The notes: generated by a model from the sequence alone, not told the origin. Shown: positions 44,046 through 54,606, numbered from the stretch's first letter. The stretch is 64,000 bases of DNA from Saccharothrix sp. S26 (GCF_021390395.1 NZ_JAJUWT010000025.1:62001-126000); one strand, 5' to 3'. Translations and numbers: made by a program.

Positions 44046-44354
44046 TCAGCTCCCTCGGTAGGTCGTGAAGGCGAACGGGCTCAACAGGATCGGCACGTGC
44101 AGGTGCGCCGGGTCGCCGGTGGCCCGGAACGCGACGGTGATCTCCGGGTAGAACGGCGTGTCGACCTCGAACACCAGCCGGTGCGCGCCGGGCGACAGCT
44201 CGCGCGCGAACCGCAGCCGGCCGTCGTCGTCGGTGACGCCCTCGGCCAGCACCTCCCCGTCGCGCTCCAGCCGGACCGGCACGCCGACGCGCGGTCGGCC
44301 CGCCTCGGCGTCGAGCACGTGGGTGGACAGCGTCGTCGGCTTCGCGTCCGTCAT
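44046..44354 (-). CDS. uraH: 5-hydroxyisourate hydrolase
   Basis: A transthyretin-like enzyme that opens 5-hydroxyisourate to OHCU. The 102 residues contain the N-terminal 'LSTHVLDAEAGRP' with a catalytic His, 'GVPVRLER' with the Arg, the second His in 'AHLHVPILLSPFAFTTYRGS' and the C-terminal YRGS tetrapeptide that marks the hydrolase rather than hormone-carrier transthyretins. It overlaps the previous gene by 4 bases and ends 3 bases before uricase. Confidence 0.97.
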   Translation of the reverse strand: MTDAKPTTLSTHVLDAEAGRPRVGVPVRLERDGEVLAEGVTDDDGRLRFARELSPGAHRLVFEVDTPFYPEITVAFRATGDPAHLHVPILLSPFAFTTYRGS

Positions 44355-44836
44355 GCCAGCACCTTCCTCAGCCGCAGCGCCGCGATCTTCGCCAGCTCCC
44401 GGTTCACCACGCGCAGCTCCCGCGCCGGCGGGTTGTCCATCCGGGAGGCGAGGTCGGCCAGCACCTGCTCGCCGCTCAACCCCGTGGCGCACACCAGGTA
44501 GATGTGCCCGAACCGGTCCTCGTAGGCGGTGTTGGCCGCGCGCAGCCGGTCGGCGAGCGACGCCGTGACGCCGGACTGCTCGTCGGCCGACCACCGCGCC
44601 GACACGCCGCCGCCCCCGGCCCGCTCGCCGATGCGCGGGTGGCCCGCGATGGCCGCGCGCACCTCGTCGTCGGTCAGGTCCGCGTGCCGGTCCGAGGCGG
44701 CGAGCAGCGCGTCCACGTCGGCGTAGGGGCGGCCGGCCAGCAGCGCGTCGACCCAGCGGGGCACGGCGAGGCACTCGGCGAGCAGGGGGCGGAGCACGGC
44801 GTCGGGCGCGGAGTTGAAGCCTGCCAGGTCGGGCAC
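44351..44836 (-). CDS. uraD: OHCU decarboxylase
   Basis: UraD decarboxylates 2-oxo-4-hydroxy-4-carboxy-5-ureidoimidazoline to (S)-allantoin. The 161-residue helical protein has the catalytic 'AGHPRIGER' (His) and 'ANTAYEDRFGHIYLVCATGL', family hallmarks. The GTG at 44836 is chosen as the first start before the conserved N terminus. It leads the urate operon; TTGACA (44906-44911) and TACCGT (44883-44888) on the - strand at 17-base spacing are its promoter, followed by the tandem operator. Confidence 0.95.
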   Translation of the reverse strand: MPDLAGFNSAPDAVLRPLLAECLAVPRWVDALLAGRPYADVDALLAASDRHADLTDDEVRAAIAGHPRIGERAGGGGVSARWSADEQSGVTASLADRLRAANTAYEDRFGHIYLVCATGLSGEQVLADLASRMDNPPARELRVVNRELAKIAALRLRKVLA

Positions 44837-44847
44837 AAGGCTCTCTT

Positions 44848-44911
44848 TTCTGTATCGCGGAATCCCGTTTCCGCAAAGAGGGACGGTACGAGTGCCCTCC
44901 GAGCGTGTCAA
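44848..44911 (-). promoter_or_regulatory. Promoter and tandem operator of the uraD-uraH-pucL operon
   Basis: On the - strand TTGACA (44906-44911), 17 bases, TACCGT (44883-44888). Just downstream lie two 15-base sites: 44869-44883 (TTCCGC-AAA-GAGGGA) and 44848-44862 (TTCTGT-ATC-GCGGAA), 6 bases apart as at aceB. The facing half-sites GCGGAA (44857-44862) and TTCCGC (44869-44874) are perfect inverted copies. Repressor here would cover the transcription start. Confidence 0.72.
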
Positions 44912-44916
44912 CAGTC

Positions 44917-44981
44917 TTGCGCCGGTGTCCGAAGCGTGCCTAGTCTCTCGTTTTACGGAAGGTAGCTTCCGCACTGTGGAA
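44917..44981 (+). promoter_or_regulatory. Promoter and tandem operator of the allB-alc operon
   Basis: TTGCGC (44917-44922), 18 bases, TAGTCT (44941-44946) on the + strand. The tandem sites 44946-44960 (TCTCGT-TTT-ACGGAA) and 44967-44981 (TTCCGC-ACT-GTGGAA), again 6 bases apart, start at the -10 box. The mRNA would begin with the hyi-glxK relic before reaching allB. Confidence 0.68.
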
Positions 44982-44992
44982 GCCCTTAGTGT

Positions 44993-45428
44993 CACGACGT
45001 CAACCTGTTCATCCTGTTCACCGACCTGCCGGTGCTGGACCGACCCGCCGCAGCGGCGGTGGCCGGGTTCGACGCGGTCGAGTTCTGGTGGCCGTTCGCC
45101 GAAGCCGTGCCGTCACCGACGCCGGCGTCCAGCTCGTCTCGCTCAACTTCTTCGCCGACCACCTGCCCGGCGCGCGGCTCGTGATCACCGGCGAGTGCTC
45201 GCCTGACCACCAGCCCGCGCACGGCAAGGCGCCGGCGGGCGTGGCGAGGGCGGCGTGCCGGTCGTGGCGGTGGCCGGCCGGTGCACGGTCGACCCCGACC
45301 ACCTGGGCATCAACGCCGCCTACGCGCTGCTGGACGTCGAACCCGACCTCCGCCGCCGCCTGACCGCGCCCGCGCCGATCCCACGACGTCTGGGTGGTCG
45401 CATCGCCGCCGACCGGCTGGGAGAGTGA
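44993..45428 (+). pseudogene. Degraded fusion of hydroxypyruvate isomerase and glycerate kinase fragments
   Basis: Three frames join into two truncated enzymes. Frame 1 (44993-~45110) reads 'VNLFILFTDLPVLDRPAAAA' and 'FDAVEFWWPFAEAVPS', the N terminus of hydroxypyruvate isomerase (Hyi). Frame 2 (~45112-45170) continues it as 'TDAGVQLVSLNFFADHLPG' and runs straight into '[20 protein letters not shown]' (to ~45240), the C-terminal part of glycerate kinase. Frame 3 (~45249-45428) finishes that kinase with '[20 protein letters not shown]'. Most of both enzymes is missing. Normal order in glyoxylate clusters is hyi-glxR-glxK, so one large deletion plus smaller indels explains it. Confidence 0.85.
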
Positions 45429-45433
45429 CCCGC

Positions 45434-46729
45434 ATGGACCTGGTGCTCCGCGCTGCCCGAGTCGTCACCCCCGACGGTGAACGCCGCGCCGACGTCGGCG
45501 TCGCGGACGGTCGGATCGTCGCCGTGGCCGACCACCTGGACGCCGAGCGGGTCGTGGCGCTCGCCGACGACGAAGTGCTCCTGCCCGGCCTGGTCGACAC
45601 GCACGTCCACGTGAACGAGCCGGGCCGCGGCGAGTGGGAGGGCTTCGAGACCGCGACCAGGGCGGCGGCCGCCGGCGGCGTCACCACGATCGTGGACATG
45701 CCGCTCAACAGCCTGCCGCCGACGACCACGGTGGACGCGCTGGACGCCAAGCGGGAGGCGGCGCGCGACAAGGCGCACGTCGACGTCGGCTTCTGGGGCG
45801 GCATCGTGCCGACCAACCTCGACCACCTCGAAGCGCTGCACGACGCCGGCGTGTTCGGCTTCAAGTGCTTCCTGATCCACTCGGGCGTGGACGAGTTCCC
45901 CCACGTCACCGAGGACCAGTTGCGCGCCGCCCTGACCAGGCTGCGCGACCGCGACGCGCTCACCATCGTGCACGCGGAGGACCCGCACGAGGTCACCGAC
46001 CCCGGTCCCGGCTACCGCGCCTTCCTCGACTCCCGGCCGCACCGGGCCGAGACCCACGCCGTCACCACCGTGGTCGACCTGGCCAACGAGACCGGGGCCA
46101 GGCTGCACGTGCTGCACCTGTCCAGCGGCGAGGCCGTGCGGCAGGTGCGCACGGCCAAGGAGCTGGGGCTGCGGGTGAGCGCCGAGACGTGCCCGCACTA
46201 CCTGACGTTCGTGGCGGAGGAGATCGGTGACGCGGCCACGGAGTTCAAGTGCTGCCCGCCGATCCGCGACGCGGCCAACCGCGAGCAGCTCTGGCGGGCG
46301 TTGGGCGAGGACCTGATCGACCTGGTCGTCACCGACCACTCGCCGTGCACCCCGGAGTTGAAGCGGGGCGACTTCGCCACCGCGTGGGGCGGCATCGCGA
46401 GCCTGCAACTGGGCCTGTCCGCGGTGTGGACGCAGGCCCGGCAGCGCGGGCACGGGCTGACCGACGTGGTCCGGTGGATGGCCACGAACCCCGCCGACCT
46501 GGTCGGCCTGACCGGGAAGGGCCGCATCGCGCCCGGCGCGGACGCCGACTTCTGCGTGTTCGCCCCGGACGAGGCGTTCGTGGTGGACCGCGCCGCGCTG
46601 CGCCACCGCAACCCCGTCACGCCCTACCACGGCCGCCCGCTGGCGGGCGTGGTGCGGCAGGCGTGGTTGCGCGGCCGGCCGATCGACGACCGGCCGCGCG
46701 GCCGGTTGCTGAGCAGAGGAGACGCATGA
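45434..46729 (+). CDS. allB: Allantoinase
   Basis: AllB hydrolyses allantoin to allantoate. The 431-residue amidohydrolase has the metal-binding '[17 protein letters not shown]', the carboxylated-Lys strand '[12 protein letters not shown]', '[14 protein letters not shown]', '[16 protein letters not shown]' and '[18 protein letters not shown]'. This set separates it from dihydropyrimidinases. ATG at 45434 lies 5 bases after the relic's last stop. Its stop overlaps the allantoicase start (ATGA), so the two are co-translated. Confidence 0.95.
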   Translation: MDLVLRAARVVTPDGERRADVGVADGRIVAVADHLDAERVVALADDEVLLPGLVDTHVHVNEPGRGEWEGFETATRAAAAGGVTTIVDMPLNSLPPTTTVDALDAKREAARDKAHVDVGFWGGIVPTNLDHLEALHDAGVFGFKCFLIHSGVDEFPHVTEDQLRAALTRLRDRDALTIVHAEDPHEVTDPGPGYRAFLDSRPHRAETHAVTTVVDLANETGARLHVLHLSSGEAVRQVRTAKELGLRVSAETCPHYLTFVAEEIGDAATEFKCCPPIRDAANREQLWRALGEDLIDLVVTDHSPCTPELKRGDFATAWGGIASLQLGLSAVWTQARQRGHGLTDVVRWMATNPADLVGLTGKGRIAPGADADFCVFAPDEAFVVDRAALRHRNPVTPYHGRPLAGVVRQAWLRGRPIDDRPRGRLLSRGDA

Positions 46730-47724
46730 CGGGAGTCCCCGGCTGGACCCGACTGCCCGACCTGGCGTGCCGCCCGGTGGGCGGCAGCGTGGTGTGGGCC
46801 AACGACGAGTCGTTCGCCGAGCGCGAGAACCTGATCCGCAAGCCCGAGCCGGAGTACCGGAGCTACACGTTCGGGCACAAGGGCCAGGTCTACGACGGGT
46901 GGGAGACCCGCCGCAGGCGTGACAGCGGCGAGGACCGGGCGATCGTCCGGCTGGGGCTGCCGGGCGTGATCAAGGGCGTGGTGGTCGACACCGCGTTCTT
47001 CAAGGGCAACTACCCGCCGTTCGCGTCGGTCGAGGCGACCTCCGCGGCGGGCCACCCCGCGCCGGACGAGCTGACCGGGTGGGAGACCGTGGTGCCGAAG
47101 TCGCCGCTCGGGGGCGACCGCAAGCACTACTTCGACGTGTCCGCGCACCGCCGCTACACGCACGTGCGGCTGACCATCCACCCGGACGGCGGGGTGGCCA
47201 GGCTGCGCGTGCACGGCACGCCGGTCGCCGACCCGGCCCTGATCCTGCCGGACGCGCTGGACCTGGCCGCGGTGGAGAACGGCGCGTCGATCACCGGGTG
47301 CAGCAACATGTTCTACAGCGACCCGGGCAACCTCATCGCGCCCGGCCAGGCCGCGGTCATGGGCGAGGGCTGGGAGACCGCGCGCCGCCGTGACGACGGC
47401 AACGACTGGGTCGAGGTCGAGCTGGCCGCGCCGGGCGTCATCCGGTTGGCGGAGCTGGACACCACGCACTTCAAGGGCAACGCGCCGGGCTGGGCGTCGG
47501 TCCGGGGCCGGGACGCGCGCACCGGTGCGGAGTTCGACGTGCTGCCGCGCACGCGGTTGCAGCCCGACACCCGGCACCGCTTCCCCGTCGCGGACGCGCC
47601 CGAGGCCACCCACGCGCGGCTCGACATCTACCCGGACGGGGGGATGGCACGGCTGCGGCTGTTCGGCCGCTTGACCGCCGACGGTCTCAGGGTGATCACC
47701 CAGCGCTACCAGGATGGGCGCTGA
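46726..47724 (+). CDS. alc: Allantoicase
   Basis: Allantoicase splits allantoate to ureidoglycolate and urea. The 332 residues are two copies of the allantoicase jelly-roll, seen directly as '[20 protein letters not shown]' with '[12 protein letters not shown]' in the first half and '[20 protein letters not shown]' with '[12 protein letters not shown]' in the second. ATG at 46726 overlaps the allB stop and follows GAGGAGA. Ureidoglycolate lyase, the next step to glyoxylate, is not in the window. A small hairpin TCAGCCC-TT-GGGCTGA (47740-47755) follows. Confidence 0.95.
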   Translation: MTGVPGWTRLPDLACRPVGGSVVWANDESFAERENLIRKPEPEYRSYTFGHKGQVYDGWETRRRRDSGEDRAIVRLGLPGVIKGVVVDTAFFKGNYPPFASVEATSAAGHPAPDELTGWETVVPKSPLGGDRKHYFDVSAHRRYTHVRLTIHPDGGVARLRVHGTPVADPALILPDALDLAAVENGASITGCSNMFYSDPGNLIAPGQAAVMGEGWETARRRDDGNDWVEVELAAPGVIRLAELDTTHFKGNAPGWASVRGRDARTGAEFDVLPRTRLQPDTRHRFPVADAPEATHARLDIYPDGGMARLRLFGRLTADGLRVITQRYQDGR

Positions 47725-47739
47725 CGCCCGGGAAAGTTG

Positions 47740-47755
47740 TCAGCCCTTGGGCTGA
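47740..47755. terminator. Short hairpin after the allB-alc operon
   Basis: TCAGCCC (47740-47746) pairs with GGGCTGA (47749-47755) around TT. It lies 15 bases after the alc stop. With only 7 pairs and a 2-base loop it could equally be a protein-binding palindrome. Confidence 0.4.
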
Positions 47756-47848
47756 TTCGAGGCAAGACTTCAGTCGGTTGTGGCACGTTCGGCCGCCCTG
47801 GAAGCCTGCGAAAACCCGATTGGGTGAACAGGAACTAGGGAGGAACCT

Positions 47849-49384
47849 GTGCGACCGATCATCAGGGCGCTCGGCGGGGTGGCCACCGCGCTGGCGCTCG
47901 CAGCGGGCACGACGGCGGTGGCGTCGGCCGAAGGGGACCCGGAAGCGTCGGGGGTGGGCCGGATCGACTGGCGGCCGTGCCCGGAGCTGGCCGAGGTGGA
48001 GTGCGGCACGCTGCGGCTGCCGATCGACTGGGCGAACCCGCGCGGAGAGGAGTTCGACCTCGCCGTGGCCCGCCGCAAGGCCACCGACCCGGCCAAGCGG
48101 ATCGGGGCCCTGGTCATCAACCCCGGCGGTCCGGGCGGTTCGGGGGTGAACTTCGCGCTCGGGGCCGACGGCTACTTCAGCCCGGAGGTCCAGCAGCGCT
48201 TCGACATCATCGGGTTCGACCCGCGCGGCGTGGCCCGCAGCCAACCCGTCCAGTGCTCGGTCGAGGTGCTGCGCGCCCAGCCGTCGCTGTACCCGACCAA
48301 CCAGCGCGAGTTCGACGCGCTCGCCGCCTACAACCGCGAGCTGGCCGCCGACTGCCGCGAGCACAGCGGCCCGATCTACGACCACGCCGACACCGGCGCG
48401 GTCGTCAAGGACATCGACGCGCTGCGCAAGGCGCTCGGCGAGCGCAAGATCAACTACTACGGCGTGTCCTACGGCACGCTCATCGGCCAGCAGTACGCCG
48501 AGCGGTTCGGCCGCGACATCCGCGCCATGGTCATCGACTCGAACATGGACCACAGCCTGGGCACGTGGCGGTTCACCGAGACCGAGGCCGCGACCGCGGA
48601 GGACTCGTTCCGCGAGTTCGCGCGGTGGTGCGAGCGCACCGAGTCGTGCGCCCTGCACGGCCAGGACGTCGGCAAGGCGTGGGACGACCTGCTGGCCCGC
48701 GCCGACCGCGGTGAGATCGCCGACCCGTTCGACCCGACCCGCGAGGTGACCGCCGACGACATCATCGGCGTCGCGTTCAGCGCGTTCTACGGCCCGGAGT
48801 GGCAGCCGCTGTCCGAGTTCCTGGTCGAGCTCGGCGCGGGCACGTCGACCAGGTCGTTCGCGGCGGAGGAGACCGCGCGCAACCCGTTCCCGGCCGTGTT
48901 CTGCCAGGACTGGGCGGTCCGCGTGAAGGACCACCGCCAGTTCTCCGCCCTGGTCGACCGCGCCCGGCAGCTCGCGCCGCACATGCGCGGCTCGGCGCTC
49001 GGGCACACCGCGGTGGCGGGCTGCGTCGGCCTGCCGGAGAAGGTGAACAACCCGCAGCACCGGCTGCGGATCAAGGACGCGCCGAAGATCCTGATGCTCA
49101 ACGCGCTGCACGACCCGGCCACCGGGTACGAGTGGGCCGCCAACGCACACCGGCAGAGCCGCGACACCACCGTCCTGCTCACCTACGAGGGCTGGGGCCA
49201 CGGCGTCTACGACCGCAGCGAGTGCACCCGCGGTGCGACGGACGACTACCTGATCACCCTGAAGACCCCGCGGCCCGGCGCCCGGTGCGCGGCCGTGGAG
49301 CCCGCACCGCAGTCGGTCGCGGCCACGACCGCCCGGCCCGTGCCGGCCGGCCCGACCCGGCACATCCCGGGCTGGCTCCGGTAG
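47849..49384 (+). CDS. Secreted alpha/beta hydrolase, tripeptidyl aminopeptidase-like
   Basis: A 511-residue exported serine hydrolase of the Streptomyces Tap/SlpD type, which removes N-terminal tripeptides outside the cell. A signal peptide (~1-32) precedes 'LVINPGGPGGSGVNFALG' (oxyanion region), the nucleophile elbow in 'YYGVSYGTLIGQQYAERF' (G-x-S-x-G), and a C-terminal TAP-like domain with the acid 'ALHDPATGYEW' and the catalytic His in 'GWGHGVYDRSECT'. GTG at 47849 is used. It ends at a strong terminator. Confidence 0.92.
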   Translation: MRPIIRALGGVATALALAAGTTAVASAEGDPEASGVGRIDWRPCPELAEVECGTLRLPIDWANPRGEEFDLAVARRKATDPAKRIGALVINPGGPGGSGVNFALGADGYFSPEVQQRFDIIGFDPRGVARSQPVQCSVEVLRAQPSLYPTNQREFDALAAYNRELAADCREHSGPIYDHADTGAVVKDIDALRKALGERKINYYGVSYGTLIGQQYAERFGRDIRAMVIDSNMDHSLGTWRFTETEAATAEDSFREFARWCERTESCALHGQDVGKAWDDLLARADRGEIADPFDPTREVTADDIIGVAFSAFYGPEWQPLSEFLVELGAGTSTRSFAAEETARNPFPAVFCQDWAVRVKDHRQFSALVDRARQLAPHMRGSALGHTAVAGCVGLPEKVNNPQHRLRIKDAPKILMLNALHDPATGYEWAANAHRQSRDTTVLLTYEGWGHGVYDRSECTRGATDDYLITLKTPRPGARCAAVEPAPQSVAATTARPVPAGPTRHIPGWLR

Positions 49385-49394
49385 GCACCACCGC

Positions 49395-49423
49395 GGGCCG
49401 CCCCCACCCGGTGGGGGCGGCCC
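49395..49423. terminator. GC-rich terminator hairpin
   Basis: GGGCCGCCCCCAC (49395-49407) pairs perfectly with GTGGGGGCGGCCC (49411-49423) around a 3-base loop. It lies 11 bases after the hydrolase stop. The remaining gap to amt (49424-49592) shows no gene. Confidence 0.8.
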
Positions 49424-49592
49424 CGGCCGGTCCGGCAGGATCGACCCCGACCACGCCGGACGAGCGGTGACCGAGCGTCGTCGGGGCACACCGCCGGATC
49501 ACACGAACCACCGCAAAGGCGAGACGGGCTCGCACGGTCGGTCACCGGAAATTCCACGGTGACGTGGACTCGGCACCGGCCGAACCGCTGCC

Positions 49593-49673
49593 TTCAAGCC
49601 CGCGAAACGTGCCCGTAACACCGGGGGCGGGACAGTTCACCTCCGCGAAACCTCGGGCGCAATCGCGCGAAAC
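49593..49673 (+). promoter_or_regulatory. Two GlnR-type binding regions upstream of amt
   Basis: GlnR boxes in actinomycetes are gTnAC and GaAAC half-sites spaced by 6 bases. The distal region holds TTCAA-N6-GAAAC-N6-GTAAC (49593-49619). The proximal one holds TTCAC-N6-GAAAC-N6-CGCAA-N6-GAAAC (49636-49673). The two GAAAC of the proximal region are exactly 22 bases apart, as the consensus demands. GlnR activates amt-glnK-glnD under nitrogen limitation in relatives. Confidence 0.68.
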
Positions 49674-49719
49674 AGGGCATACCGATGCTCCCTGCAACCG
49701 ACGTGCAGTGGAGGTCGAC

Positions 49720-51398
<1,679 letters not shown>

Positions 51399-51428
51399 GG
51401 ATCCGGCGTAGGAACGGGGGACGGCCGT

Positions 51429-53783
51429 ATGGAGAACGCCGAGACGGCCGTCGTCACGGCTGACGACCTGGTGCGAGCACGCGATCGGCTGCTCGCGCCA
51501 GGTCGGCGCCGTCTGACGGGGGAGTCGCTGCGCGAGGCGCTGGTGGACCTGCACGAGTTCTGGCTCACCGCGCACGCCTCGCAGGCGGGCGTCGGCGGGC
51601 CGGGCAGCGGGGTCGCGCTGGTCGCCGTGGGGGGATTGGGCAGGCGGGAGCTGGTGCCCTATTCCGACCTGGACCTGCTCCTGGTGCACAACGGGCACAA
51701 GGGCGTGGACGAGATCGCCGAGAAGCTGTGGTACCCGCTGTGGAACTCCGGCATCGGCCTGGACCACTCGGTGCGCACGGTCGGCGAGGCGCTGCGCGTC
51801 GCGGCCGGCGACCTGCGCACCGCGTTGGGGTTGCTGGACATCCGCCACATCGCGGGCGACCAGGAGATCGGCCAACGGCTGGCCGACAGCGCCCGGCAGG
51901 CGTGGCGCACGGGGGTGCGCACGCGGTTGGACGAGATGGCCGAGTCGGCGTCACGGCGCTGGGCGCGCAGCGGCGAGATCGCGCACCGCGTGGAGCCGGA
52001 CCTCAAGCACGGCCGGGGCGGGCTGCGCGACGTCACGCTGCTGGACGCGTTGAGCGCGGCGCAGCTGACCGACCGGCCGTCCGCCGAGGTCAACGAGGCC
52101 CGCAAGCTGCTGCTGGACGTGCGCACGGAGCTGCGCCGGGTGGCGCGCAAGCCGCGTGACGTGCTGCGCGCGCAGGACGGCGACGAGGTCGCCACCGCGT
52201 TGGGCATGCAGGACCGCTTCACGCTGGCCCGCTCGATGTCGTCGGCCGCGCGCACGATCGTCTACGCGGTGGACGTGGCCATGCGCACGGCGCGTGCGGC
52301 GGTGCCCAAGCGCGGGCTGGGCGTGTTCGCCCGCTCCCCGCTGCGCCGGGCACCGGCCCGACGCCCGCTGGACGAGGGCGTGGTGCTGCACGGCTCCGAG
52401 GTGGCGCTGGCGCGTGACGCCATGCCCAGCCGCGACCCGGCGCTGCTGCTGCGGGTCGCCACGGCCGCCGCCCGCAGCAAGCACCCGATCGCCCCGGGCA
52501 CGTTGACCAAGCTCGCCGACTCCGCGCCCGAGCTGCGCCAACCGTGGCCCGCGGAAGCCCGCGACGAGCTGCTGGCGCTGCTGGGCACCGGCACGGGCCT
52601 GATCGACGTGGTCGAGGCGCTGGACCGCACCGGCCTGTGGGGCAGGTTGTTCCCGGAGTGGGGCGCGGTGCGCGACCTGCCGCCCCGCGACGCCGCGCAC
52701 ACCTGGACCGTGGACCGCCACCTGGTGCAGGCCACCGCGCACGCGGCACGCCTGGTGACCAGGGTCTCCCGGCCGGACCTGCTGCTGCTGGGCACGCTGG
52801 TGCACGACATCGGCAAGGGCAGGCAGGCCGACCACTCCGAGGTCGGCGCGGCGATCACCACCCAGATCGCCGAACGGCTCGGCCTGTGGCCGCAGGACGT
52901 GGCCACGCTCACCGCCATGGTGCGGCACCACCTCCTCCTGCCGCACACGGCGACCCGCCGTGACGTGGAGGACGAGGCGACCGTGCGCCGCGTGGTGGAC
53001 ACCCTCGGCGGCGACCCGGTGCTGCTGGAGCTGCTCTACGCGCTGGCCGAGGCGGACGCCGTGGCCACCGGGCCGGGTGTCTGGTCGGACTGGAAGGCCT
53101 CGCTGATCAGCGACCTGGTCGCGCGCTGCCGCACGGCGATGGCGGGCGACCCGCTGCCCGAGCCCGAGCCGTTGGACCAGCGCCAACAGGATCTCGCGCG
53201 GGCCGTGCTGGCCGGCGGCAAGCCCGACGTGCTGATCGACCCGGGCCACCACGCCGCCACCGTCACGGTGGTCGCGCCCGACCGGCCGGGCACGCTCTCC
53301 CGGGCCGCGGGCGTGCTCGCGCTCAACTCCCTCGAGGTGCACGCCGCGTCGCTGCGCTCGCACGAGGGTGCGGCGGTCGACGTGTTCACCGTGTCGCCCC
53401 GGTTCGGCTCGCTGCCGGACGTGACCCTGTTGCGCGAACAGCTCACCAGGGCGTTGGACGGCTCCCTCGCGCTGGCCGACAAGCTGGCCGCGAAGGAGCG
53501 CGACTACGGCGGCCCGCCGCTGGACCCGCCGCCGCCGAAGGTGCTGTGGTTCGACGACGAGTCGACCGGTGCGGTGGTGCTGGAGCTGCGCGCGGCCGAC
53601 CGGATCGGGCTGCTGCACCACGTCGCCGACGCGTTGGAGCAGTCCGGTGTGGACATCGCGTGGGCGAGGGTGTCCACGCTGGGTTCCACGGTGGTGGACT
53701 CGTTCGCCATCACCGTGCCGACCGGCCTGGACACCGCCCAGCGCCGACGGGTCGAACGGGCCGTGCTGCTGGCCGCCCGCTGA
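51429..53783 (+). CDS. glnD: PII nucleotidyltransferase/deadenylylase GlnD
   Basis: GlnD modifies and demodifies PII in response to nitrogen status. The 784 residues show the nucleotidyltransferase motif 'VGGLGRRELVPYSDLDLLLV', a metal-dependent HD domain ('LVHDIGKGRQADHSEVGAAI', about residues 455-475) and two C-terminal ACT domains (near 615-690 and 715-784) that sense glutamine. In actinobacteria the transferase activity is adenylylation, an established family fact. ATG at 51429. A 19-base hairpin follows 133 bases downstream. Confidence 0.96.
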   Translation: MENAETAVVTADDLVRARDRLLAPGRRRLTGESLREALVDLHEFWLTAHASQAGVGGPGSGVALVAVGGLGRRELVPYSDLDLLLVHNGHKGVDEIAEKLWYPLWNSGIGLDHSVRTVGEALRVAAGDLRTALGLLDIRHIAGDQEIGQRLADSARQAWRTGVRTRLDEMAESASRRWARSGEIAHRVEPDLKHGRGGLRDVTLLDALSAAQLTDRPSAEVNEARKLLLDVRTELRRVARKPRDVLRAQDGDEVATALGMQDRFTLARSMSSAARTIVYAVDVAMRTARAAVPKRGLGVFARSPLRRAPARRPLDEGVVLHGSEVALARDAMPSRDPALLLRVATAAARSKHPIAPGTLTKLADSAPELRQPWPAEARDELLALLGTGTGLIDVVEALDRTGLWGRLFPEWGAVRDLPPRDAAHTWTVDRHLVQATAHAARLVTRVSRPDLLLLGTLVHDIGKGRQADHSEVGAAITTQIAERLGLWPQDVATLTAMVRHHLLLPHTATRRDVEDEATVRRVVDTLGGDPVLLELLYALAEADAVATGPGVWSDWKASLISDLVARCRTAMAGDPLPEPEPLDQRQQDLARAVLAGGKPDVLIDPGHHAATVTVVAPDRPGTLSRAAGVLALNSLEVHAASLRSHEGAAVDVFTVSPRFGSLPDVTLLREQLTRALDGSLALADKLAAKERDYGGPPLDPPPPKVLWFDDESTGAVVLELRAADRIGLLHHVADALEQSGVDIAWARVSTLGSTVVDSFAITVPTGLDTAQRRRVERAVLLAAR

Positions 53784-53916
53784 GGTTGCGTAGGTCTACG
53801 CACAACCGACCGAGGGGGCTCACGCTGCCGGTGGACCCCCGTGCCGGGAGAGGCTTCTCCCCGTGGCGCGGGGGGACCGCCGGCGTTCGGGGGGACGCGG
53901 CGGGGACGGCGCCACC

Positions 53917-53965
53917 GCGTGATCGGGAGCGGCCCGTCGAGGGGTTGGGCCGCCCCCGATCACGC
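53917..53965. terminator. Long terminator hairpin after glnD
   Basis: GCGTGATCGGGAGCGGCCC (53917-53935) pairs with GGGCCGCCCCCGATCACGC (53947-53965) at 18 of 19 positions around an 11-base loop. It ends the amt-glnK-glnD operon. The 133 bases between the glnD stop and the hairpin show no gene. Confidence 0.8.
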
Positions 53966-53999
53966 CGGAACTCGTGGACGTCCGAAACGTCTCTTTAGT

Positions 54000-54551
54000 A
54001 TGGATGCGATGACCGCTGTCGCCGTGAGGCCGCGCTCGCTGGTCGTGCTGGCCGGACTGCCGGGAGCGGGGAAGTCGACGCTGCTCGCCGCCGCCGACAC
54101 GGACGGCGCGCCCGCCGTGGTGCTGGATTCCGACCAGGTGCGCACCAGGCTCCGCGCCTTGGTCCCCGCTGCCCTGCCCTACCGCTTCTACCGGCCGCTG
54201 GTGCACCTGGTGCACCGGCTTCGCATCGTCTGGTTCGCGGTGACCGCGGGCGGCCTGCTGCTCGTGCACGAGCCGTCCACCCGACCGACCACCCGCGCCG
54301 GCCTGGTCGTCGTCGGCGCGCTCACCAACCGGCCCCGGCACTTCCTGTGGCTCGACGCGAGCCCCGAGGAGGCGCTGTCCGGCCAGGTCGAGCGGGGGCG
54401 GCTGATCCGGTCGCGCTCGTTCGCCCGGCACGTGCGCCGCGCGGCCAGGCTGGGGCCCCGGTTCGCGGCGGGCGTGCCGCCGCGCGGCTGGCACGGCCTG
54501 ACCCTGCTGACCCGGCGTGACCACCTGCGCCTGTCGGTGACGCCGACGTGA
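54000..54551 (+). CDS. P-loop NTPase, AAA_33/zeta-kinase-like
   Basis: A 183-residue P-loop protein with Walker A 'LAGLPGAGKSTLLAAA' (about residues 17-32) followed by 'VVLDSDQVRTRLRALVPAAL', as in small nucleoside or sugar kinases and zeta-type proteins. A likely Arg-rich lid is 'RGRLIRSRSFARHVRRAARL'. The phosphoryl acceptor is unknown. ATG at 54000 or 54009 are both possible. It lies alone between the glnD terminator and ffh, a spot held in mycobacteria by an unrelated-looking gene of unknown role. Confidence 0.75.
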   Translation: MDAMTAVAVRPRSLVVLAGLPGAGKSTLLAAADTDGAPAVVLDSDQVRTRLRALVPAALPYRFYRPLVHLVHRLRIVWFAVTAGGLLLVHEPSTRPTTRAGLVVVGALTNRPRHFLWLDASPEEALSGQVERGRLIRSRSFARHVRRAARLGPRFAAGVPPRGWHGLTLLTRRDHLRLSVTPT

Positions 54552-54606
54552 ACGGCTACCCTGAGGGCGAGGAACCCACCGACGACGTGCGAGGTCTGGC
54601 GGCATC

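Noticed and set aside
44989-45363. A 124-residue frame as an intact gene before allB
   Set aside because: Its first third is out of frame for Hyi; the homology moves through three frames, so it is a relic, not a gene.
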